DNA of 64,000 nucleotides from Lentiprolixibacter aurantiacus (GTDB lineage Bacteria; Bacteroidota; Bacteroidia; Flavobacteriales; Flavobacteriaceae): contig NZ_JAPFQP010000004.1 of NCBI RefSeq assembly GCF_026241225.1, positions 1-64,000 of the forward strand, in the 5' to 3' direction. A program made the position numbers and the translations under genes. Positions within the stretch are counted from its first letter, which is position 1, and each line of letters starts with the position of its first letter. This document shows, in pieces, positions 59,501-64,000 of the stretch. Below the pieces are notes generated by a model, which made no database searches, was not told the origin of the DNA, and was given only the letters and a program-made list of their open reading frames with translations.

Positions 59501-60238
59501 CTGAGGGAAAAAGGAAGCAATTCTGAAAGGGAAATGGCCCATGCCCTGTACCTGGCAGGCTTTGAGGTTAAGGATGTACATATGACCGATCTTATTACTG
59601 GAAGGGAAACCCTGGAGGATATACAGTTTATTGGTGCTGTGGGTGGATTTTCAAATTCAGACGTACTGGGTAGTGCCAAAGGATGGGCGGGTGCATTCAA
59701 GTACAATGAAAAAGCGCGCACGGCCCTCAGGAATTTCTTCGACAGGGAAGACACCCTGAGCGTGGGCATCTGCAATGGTTGTCAGCTTTTTATGGAGCTG
59801 GACCTTATTAATCCCAATCATCCTGAGCACGGCCGTATGACCTTTAATGATTCCCACAAACATGAAAGTAGTTTTACCTCGGTTACCATCCAGCCCAATA
59901 ATTCTGTAATGTTATCCAGTCTTGCAGGCACCACCCTGGGCGTATGGATTTCTCATGGCGAAGGGAAATTCAGCCTGCCGCTGAGCGAAGAAAACTATGA
60001 TATTGTTGGTAAATATGGCTATGAAGCTTATCCTGCGAACCCAAATGGAAGTGATTACAATACAGCAATGCTTTGTGATCCTTCAGGAAGGCATATGGTA
60101 ACCATGCCGCATATAGAACGTTCCATTTTCCCATGGAACTGGGCGCATTATCCGAAAGACCGGAATGACCAGATCTCACCCTGGATTGAGGCCTTTATAA
60201 ATGCGCGAAACTGGATTCTCAACCATGGAAGAAGTTAA
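56570..60238 (+). CDS. purL: Phosphoribosylformylglycinamidine synthase (PurL, single-chain)
   Basis: This 1222-residue single-chain FGAR amidotransferase catalyses the fourth step of de novo purine synthesis. It has an N-terminal PurS-like domain (about 1-150), two tandem AIRS-type halves (with VNSEHCRHKIFNG, and FPTTVEPFNGAATGSGGEIRD and NWMWPCKNPGEDARLYEA segments), and a C-terminal glutamine amidotransferase (about 950-1222). Nucleophile Cys is in GICNGCQLF, and PHIERSIFPWNW holds the His-Glu pair. This one-chain form is shared with gamma-proteobacteria and differs from the split PurLQS of many other bacteria. It overlaps the next gene by 14 bases. Confidence 0.97.
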   Translation: MIHFFGDIARKVYAVEAPGNLYQQDTEKLNWLFGNEPKLELASLDAFFVGPRAAMVTPWSTNATEITQNMGISGIIRIEEFKAVNEDFEDFDPMLFQKYSRLDQDLYDIHITPQPIIEVDDIAAYNEQEGLALSPEEITYLEDLANRLGRKLTDSEVFGFSQVNSEHCRHKIFNGTFVIDGEEKPVSLFKLIKKTSEKNPNHIVSAYKDNVAFITGPEAVQFAPKSADKPDYYEEKPFESVISLKAETHNFPTTVEPFNGAATGSGGEIRDRLAGGKGSLPLAGTAVYITSYSRLADDRHWEKGMPERKWLYQTPMDILIKASNGASDFGNKFGQPLISGSLLTFEHEEHGRRLGYDKVIMLAGGIGYGKASQALKDTPEKGDKIVILGGDNYRIGMGGAAVSSADTGAFSTAIELNAVQRSNPEMQKRAANAIRGLVELDHNPIVSIHDHGAGGHLNCLSELVEETGGYIDMDQLPIGDPTLSSKEIIGNESQERMGLVMGTADMELLKRVAARERSPMYEVGEVTGDHRFTFESAKRGEKPMDLELSDMFGSSPQTIMNDKSVARTYEDPAYQVADFKTYLTQVLQLEAVACKDWLTNKVDRCVGGRVATQQCAGPLQLPLNNCGVMALDFKGKAGIATSIGHSPVSGLIDPVAGSRNSITEALTNIVWAPLADRLKAVSLSANWMWPCKNPGEDARLYEAVQAVSEFSIELGINVPTGKDSLSMKQKYPDGEVIAPGTVIISAAGQCEDLTKTVEPVLQKNGGAIYYLNWSQDNFKLGGSSFNQVRNKVGSEAPSVKDAAYVKTAFNTIQELIARNLILAGHDVASGGLITTLLEMCFADLDLGAKLDLSALGEKDSVKLLFAENTGIVFQAKDDSVEQLLKEAGLSYFRIGSIMEVSRMDITNYDDTFSLDIPELREYWYRTSYLLDTKQTANGLAKDRFENYSNQPLDYVFPVNFNGKLNSWENNPKPKAAILREKGSNSEREMAHALYLAGFEVKDVHMTDLITGRETLEDIQFIGAVGGFSNSDVLGSAKGWAGAFKYNEKARTALRNFFDREDTLSVGICNGCQLFMELDLINPNHPEHGRMTFNDSHKHESSFTSVTIQPNNSVMLSSLAGTTLGVWISHGEGKFSLPLSEENYDIVGKYGYEAYPANPNGSDYNTAMLCDPSGRHMVTMPHIERSIFPWNWAHYPKDRNDQISPWIEAFINARNWILNHGRS

Positions 60239-60686
60239 GATTCGTCCTGCCAGGAAGAAAGATGTATCCGAAATAGTCTCCATGCTTGCGGATGATAAAC
60301 TGGGAAGTACCCGCGAGGACTTCCGGGACCCGCTTCCGAAAGCCTATTATGAGGCTTTTTCAAGAATTTCCACTGACCCCAACCAGGAATTGATGGTTGT
60401 AATAAATGATGAGGGTAGGGTAATTGGCACGCTGCAGCTTTCTTTGATTCCATACCTGACTTATCGAGGGGGTACCCGCGCCCAGATTGAGGCCGTCAGG
60501 ATCCATAAGGATTACAGAGGAAAAGGCATTGGAAAGCTCGTTTTTAAATGGTGTATTGAACGTGCACGGGAAAAAGGGGCCCATGTTGTGCAGCTCACAA
60601 CAGATAAAAACCGCTCCGAGGCCATAAAGTTTTATGAAGATCTTGGTTTCCGTGCATCGCACGAGGGGATGAAACTCCATTTATAA
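60225..60686 (+). CDS. GNAT family N-acetyltransferase
   Basis: This 153-residue acetyltransferase starts at 60225 (MEEVKIRPARKKDVSEIVSM), inside the end of purL, so the pair are coupled. The acetyl-CoA P-loop motif is IHKDYRGKGIGKLVFKWCIE, followed by HVVQLTTDKNRSEAIKFYEDLGF, the usual GNAT B motif. The acceptor is unknown (protein N-terminus or small molecule). No link to purine synthesis is evident apart from position. Confidence 0.9.
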   Translation: MEEVKIRPARKKDVSEIVSMLADDKLGSTREDFRDPLPKAYYEAFSRISTDPNQELMVVINDEGRVIGTLQLSLIPYLTYRGGTRAQIEAVRIHKDYRGKGIGKLVFKWCIERAREKGAHVVQLTTDKNRSEAIKFYEDLGFRASHEGMKLHL

Positions 60687-60781
60687 CGGGTGGCAGCCTA
60701 GCTTCCTGAACCAAAAGAAGCCGGATATTTTAAATTCAGCCAGTCTTTTCCTATTTTGCAATAACTGTTCAGAATCTTTTT

Positions 60782-62551
60782 ATGGAGAATATTACCCGTT
60801 TATTCGACTTCGCTTATTATCAGCTGGAAACTTACAATCTCGAAAAAGCCCTGGTCACCAAGTACAATGGTGAATGGGTTGCCACATCCAGCAGGGAATT
60901 TTTGGATAAGTCCAATGCCATTAGTCGGGCCTTACTGAGATTGGGTGTAAAGGCCAATGATAAAATTGGGGTGATCTCCATGACTAACCGCACCGAGTGG
61001 AATATAATGGATATAGGGGTGTTGCAGGTAGGTGCCCAGAATGTGCCTATTTACCCCACCATTTCGGAGGAGGATTATGCATACATCCTGAACCATTCAG
61101 AAGCCAAATATGTCTTTGTATCCTGCGCGGAGGTATTCGAAAAAATAAAGGCCATCCGGAACCAGATCAGTACGGTAATTGAAGTCTATTCCTTTGATGA
61201 ACTAGGCGATTGCAAACACTGGTCGGAACTGCTGGAATTAGGAGCCGATGCAAGTAACCAGGATGAGGTGGAACAACGCAAGGATGCTGTAAAACCGGAG
61301 GACCTTGCTACCCTTATCTACACTTCAGGAACAACCGGCAGGCCCAAAGGGGTAATGCTATCTCACTGGAATATCGTTTCTAACACCCTGGCAAGCAAAA
61401 AACGGGTACCATTCGAATATGGAGCTACTGCCCTTAGTTTCCTGCCTATCTGCCACATCTTTGAACGCATCATCTTATATATCTATATGTATTGCGGCAT
61501 TTCGGTCTACTTCGCGGAAGGCCTGGATAAAATAGGCGACAACCTAAAGGAAGTTAACCCGAACACCATGAGTGTTGTTCCCCGTCTGCTGGAAAAGTTG
61601 TACGACAAGATCATAGCCAAAGGTGCTGAGCTTACCGGCTTGAAAAAGAAATTGTTCTTCTGGGCGGTGGAACTGGGGTTGAAATTTGAGCCCTATCAGG
61701 CCAATGGCTGGTGGTATGAAAAGAAACTCGGCCTGGCCCGTAAACTGATATTCGTGAAGTGGAAGGAAGCCCTGGGTGGGAACCTGGAGGTTATGGTATC
61801 AGGTAGTGCTGCATTACAGCCCCGGCTGGCCCGTGTTTTTGGTGCAGCAGGGATGCCAGTTATGGAAGGATATGGCCTTACCGAAACCTCACCGGTTATT
61901 TCCGTTAGCGACCAGCGCAATGCCGGATGGAAAATCGGTTGTGTGGGACGCGTTATTGACGATGTGGAAGTGAAGATAGCCGATGACGGGGAGATCCTCT
62001 GCAAAGGCCCCAATGTAATGATGGGTTACTACAAGGACCCCGAAAAGACTGCCGAAGTTATTAAGAACGGGTATTTTCATACGGGCGATATTGGCGAGAT
62101 TGATGCCGATGGATTCCTTAAGATAACTGACCGTAAAAAGGAAATGTTCAAAACCTCCGGAGGGAAATACGTGGCCCCGCAGTTACTGGAAAACCGATTC
62201 AAGCAATCCCGTTTCATTGAACAGATCATGGTTGTAGGCGAGGGTGAAAAAATGCCGGCTGCACTTATACAGCCCAATTATGAATTCCTGTACGAATGGG
62301 CAAAACGCCATAATATTACCTTTGGCGAAAACTCGGATATAGTTGCTGATAAACGGATTTTAGACCGTTTCCAGAAAGAAGTTGACCAAGCCAATGAAAG
62401 TTTTGCCAAGTGGGAAAAGATCAAGCAGTTTCGGCTTACCCCGGAAGTATGGACGGTAGATGACGGACATCTTACACCCACTATGAAACTCAGAAGAAAG
62501 ATCATTAAGGAAAAATATATCGACCTCTACAACGATATATACGGATATTAA
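60782..62551 (+). CDS. fadD: Long-chain acyl-CoA ligase (AMP-forming)
   Basis: This 589-residue enzyme of the ANL superfamily activates fatty acids to acyl-CoA using ATP. The P-loop YTSGTTGRPKGVMLSH lies at about 181-196; GYGLTETSPVIS, YFHTGDIGEIDADGFLKITDRKKE and the C-terminal lysine-containing TPTMKLRRK complete the signature set. The length fits the FAA1/FadD branch of long-chain ligases. It sits next to a MarR regulator and a 3-hydroxyacyl-CoA dehydrogenase gene, consistent with fatty-acid breakdown. Confidence 0.92.
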   Translation: MENITRLFDFAYYQLETYNLEKALVTKYNGEWVATSSREFLDKSNAISRALLRLGVKANDKIGVISMTNRTEWNIMDIGVLQVGAQNVPIYPTISEEDYAYILNHSEAKYVFVSCAEVFEKIKAIRNQISTVIEVYSFDELGDCKHWSELLELGADASNQDEVEQRKDAVKPEDLATLIYTSGTTGRPKGVMLSHWNIVSNTLASKKRVPFEYGATALSFLPICHIFERIILYIYMYCGISVYFAEGLDKIGDNLKEVNPNTMSVVPRLLEKLYDKIIAKGAELTGLKKKLFFWAVELGLKFEPYQANGWWYEKKLGLARKLIFVKWKEALGGNLEVMVSGSAALQPRLARVFGAAGMPVMEGYGLTETSPVISVSDQRNAGWKIGCVGRVIDDVEVKIADDGEILCKGPNVMMGYYKDPEKTAEVIKNGYFHTGDIGEIDADGFLKITDRKKEMFKTSGGKYVAPQLLENRFKQSRFIEQIMVVGEGEKMPAALIQPNYEFLYEWAKRHNITFGENSDIVADKRILDRFQKEVDQANESFAKWEKIKQFRLTPEVWTVDDGHLTPTMKLRRKIIKEKYIDLYNDIYGY

Positions 62552-62583
62552 ATTCCATCCGTAATTTCTTCGTACTTTCATCT

Positions 62584-62609
62584 AATTTATTATGCATGCA
62601 TAATAAATT
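62584..62609 (+). promoter_or_regulatory. Perfect 26-bp palindrome, putative MarR operator
   Basis: Bases 62584-62609 are a perfect palindrome: the half-site AATTTATTATGCA is followed at once by its exact reverse complement. It lies 5 bases before a perfect -7 element at 62615-62622 and would cover the -33 region of the MarR gene promoter. The size and A/T-rich inverted symmetry fit a MarR dimer operator, so autorepression is likely. Confidence 0.75.
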
Positions 62610-62614
62610 TTTTC

Positions 62615-62622
62615 TATCTTTG
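62615..62622 (+). promoter_or_regulatory. marR-fad operon -7 promoter element TATCTTTG
   Basis: A perfect TAnnTTTG match lies 18 bases before the ATG at 62641. The upstream palindrome covers its -33 position. Confidence 0.6.
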
Positions 62623-62640
62623 GGAACCTAAGCGTCTCCC

Positions 62641-63084
62641 ATGAAGGATATTACCATTGATTATGCTCTCCGTGCCACATGGCAGGCAGTTGCCCGTATG
62701 TACAATGAAGAAGCCAAGAAATTCGAGGCTACAATGGCGGTTGGGTTTACCTTGTTGAGCATAGATCCCAAAACAGGGACCCCATCTACATCCCTGGGAC
62801 CTAAAATGGGGATGGAAGCCACCAGCCTTTCGAGGATTTTAAAGAGTATGGAGGAAAGAGGGCTTATAGAAAGACGCCCGAATCCCAATGACGGTCGCGG
62901 GGTATTGATCCACCTCACTCCATTTGGCCTTGAAAAACGCGAAGACTCCAAAGCCGTAGTGCTCCAGTTCAACAATACGGTAAGAGAACATGTTAGCCAG
63001 GACAAACTGGATCATTTTTTTGAGGTAGTGGATGTCATCAATCACCTGATATCAGAAAAGAAGATTTATTTACAGGATACATAA
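62641..63084 (+). CDS. MarR family transcriptional regulator
   Basis: This 147-residue winged-helix regulator has a dimerisation helix at the N-terminus (about 5-30), a DNA-recognition helix in ATSLSRILKSMEERGLIERR (about 60-79), the wing with RRPNPNDGRGVLIHLT (the conserved D-x-R) and C-terminal dimer helices. A fatty-acid-linked effector such as acyl-CoA is likely because the downstream gene encodes a beta-oxidation enzyme, and the upstream gene an acyl-CoA ligase; this is inference. A perfect palindrome lies over its promoter. Confidence 0.9.
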   Translation: MKDITIDYALRATWQAVARMYNEEAKKFEATMAVGFTLLSIDPKTGTPSTSLGPKMGMEATSLSRILKSMEERGLIERRPNPNDGRGVLIHLTPFGLEKREDSKAVVLQFNNTVREHVSQDKLDHFFEVVDVINHLISEKKIYLQDT

Positions 63085-63112
63085 AAACAATAGCGCTAAG
63101 CCAAAACCATAT

Positions 63113-64000
63113 ATGAAGAAACACATCAAAAAAGTAGCTGTAATCGGCTCCGGAATCATGGGAAGTGGCATTGCCTGTCATTTTGCGAATATCGGCGTGG
63201 AAGTACTCCTGCTCGATATAATCCCCAGGGAGTTGAACGACAAAGAGGCGAAAAAAGGGTTAACCCTCGAAGATGCCGTTGTACGTAACAGGCTGGTCAA
63301 CGAAGCCCTGGCCAAGTCTCTTAAATCAAAGCCCTCACCTATTTACCACTCCAAATTTGCCAGCAGGATCACCACAGGTAACCTGGAGGATGACCTGCCT
63401 AAAATTGCTGAGGTAGATTGGATCATTGAAGTAGTTGTGGAACGACTGGATATCAAAAAACAGGTATTTGAACAAATTGAAAAATACCGCAAACCGGGAA
63501 CCCTGATTACTTCAAATACCTCGGGTATCCCCATTGCATTTATGAGTGAGGGGCGATCCGATGATTTTCAGGAGAATTTCTGTGGCACGCACTTTTTTAA
63601 CCCACCCAGGTACCTGAAGCTTTTTGAGATCATCCCAGGTCCTAAAACCCGTCCGGAAGTACTTTCTTTCCTGAATACCTACGGGGAGAAATTTCTGGGC
63701 AAAACAGCCGTAGTGGCTAAGGATACTCCGGCATTTATCGGCAACAGGATCGGGATTTTCAGTATAATGAGCCTTTTCCATGCGGTTAAGGAAATGGGTC
63801 TCACCGTTGAGGAAGTTGATAAACTCACAGGACCCGTAATCGGAAGGCCCAAATCTGCTACATTCCGAACAGTGGATGTGGTAGGGCTGGATACCCTGAT
63901 CCACGTGGCAAACGGGATCGGTGAAAATTGCCCGAAAGATGAGCGGCATGAGTTGTTCCAATTACCGGATTTCATAAAAACCATGTCAGACAATAATTGG
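63113..64000 (+). CDS. 3-hydroxyacyl-CoA dehydrogenase / probable enoyl-CoA hydratase fusion (3' end outside window)
   Basis: This 5' part of 296 codons is open to the window edge. It begins with the NAD-binding VAVIGSGIMGSGIACHF (8-24), then SNTSGIPIAFMSEG and the dehydrogenase segment GTHFFNPPRYLKLFEIIPGP. The dehydrogenase domain comes first, the reverse of the E. coli FadB order, which suits the Bacteroidota type where the hydratase domain follows; the hydratase part is not visible here. It is 28 bases after the MarR gene, so the two are an operon for fatty-acid beta-oxidation. Confidence 0.9.
   Translation, partial: MKKHIKKVAVIGSGIMGSGIACHFANIGVEVLLLDIIPRELNDKEAKKGLTLEDAVVRNRLVNEALAKSLKSKPSPIYHSKFASRITTGNLEDDLPKIAEVDWIIEVVVERLDIKKQVFEQIEKYRKPGTLITSNTSGIPIAFMSEGRSDDFQENFCGTHFFNPPRYLKLFEIIPGPKTRPEVLSFLNTYGEKFLGKTAVVAKDTPAFIGNRIGIFSIMSLFHAVKEMGLTVEEVDKLTGPVIGRPKSATFRTVDVVGLDTLIHVANGIGENCPKDERHELFQLPDFIKTMSDNNW

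Noticed and set aside
1-64000. Prophage, IS element, CRISPR array, restriction or toxin-antitoxin genes
   Set aside because: I looked for transposases, integrases, direct repeats with spacers, Cas and methylase/nuclease motifs on both strands and saw none.

Overview
The window is chromosomal DNA of a member of the Bacteroidota, most likely a marine-type Flavobacteriaceae. The evidence is the set of lineage-typical families (DUF4294, DUF6495, DUF4252, DUF4199, DUF5777, DUF6515, a GlmU-like NTP_transf_4 protein), 'CarB' without its C-terminal allosteric domain, the absence of Shine-Dalgarno sites, and repeated Bacteroidetes-type -7 promoter elements (TAnnTTTG) just before start codons. I could not settle the genus. 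Gene order is dense and mostly housekeeping. I see no prophage, insertion sequence, CRISPR array or tRNA.

Layout: 1-238 is the 5' end of a 16S rRNA gene with its leader and promoter, reading out of the window to the left. 388-6842 holds DUF4294, an M42 peptidase, a NUDIX enzyme, hisS, DUF6495, the rpsF-rpsR-rplI operon and a LytTR response regulator. 6839-17603 holds priA, a YihY-family membrane protein, nadC, rlmH, a SerB-SerA fusion, a PEMT-like methyltransferase, an ITP/XTP pyrophosphatase, a DEAD-box helicase and a carboxypeptidase-regulatory-like protein. 17724-23356 holds a GH13 lipoprotein, VOC and SRPBCC proteins, a TrmH-like methyltransferase, a sirtuin and purB. 23424-25601 is an ECF sigma / membrane anti-sigma-like / DUF4252 / DUF4252 operon with its own ECF-type promoter. 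25764-27302 is a surface-type S41 protease lipoprotein.

27337-32556 is a vitamin B12 uptake locus: a TonB-dependent receptor preceded by a cobalamin riboswitch and, divergently, a BtuF-BtuC-BtuD ABC importer. The ATPase gene of this importer has no canonical start codon upstream of its Walker A motif. 32624-46780 holds rmuC, gnd, a DUF5777/YceI divergent pair, carB, rpmH, a DUF6263-like protein, a TPR protein, a lytic transglycosylase, an alpha/beta hydrolase, a small GNAT protein, mtaB, a GlmU-like protein and rpmE2. 46948-54094 holds DUF4199, a GT2 glycosyltransferase, a phospho-sugar mutase, an MsbA-like ABC exporter, a second ECF-sigma module with a Spy-like periplasmic protein, and DUF6515. 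54164-64000 holds a YCF48-like lipoprotein, an RsmB-type methyltransferase, purL, a GNAT protein, an acyl-CoA ligase, and a MarR regulator with a perfect 26-bp palindrome over its promoter. The MarR gene is followed by a 3-hydroxyacyl-CoA dehydrogenase cut off by the window end, so this end looks like a fatty-acid degradation regulon.

I did not find a clearly new multi-gene system. The observations most worth checking are the missing btuD start codon, the SerB-SerA fusion, the MarR palindrome, the two ECF modules, several apparently leaderless promoters, and the GlmU-like and 6-phosphogluconate dehydrogenase proteins with altered signature motifs.
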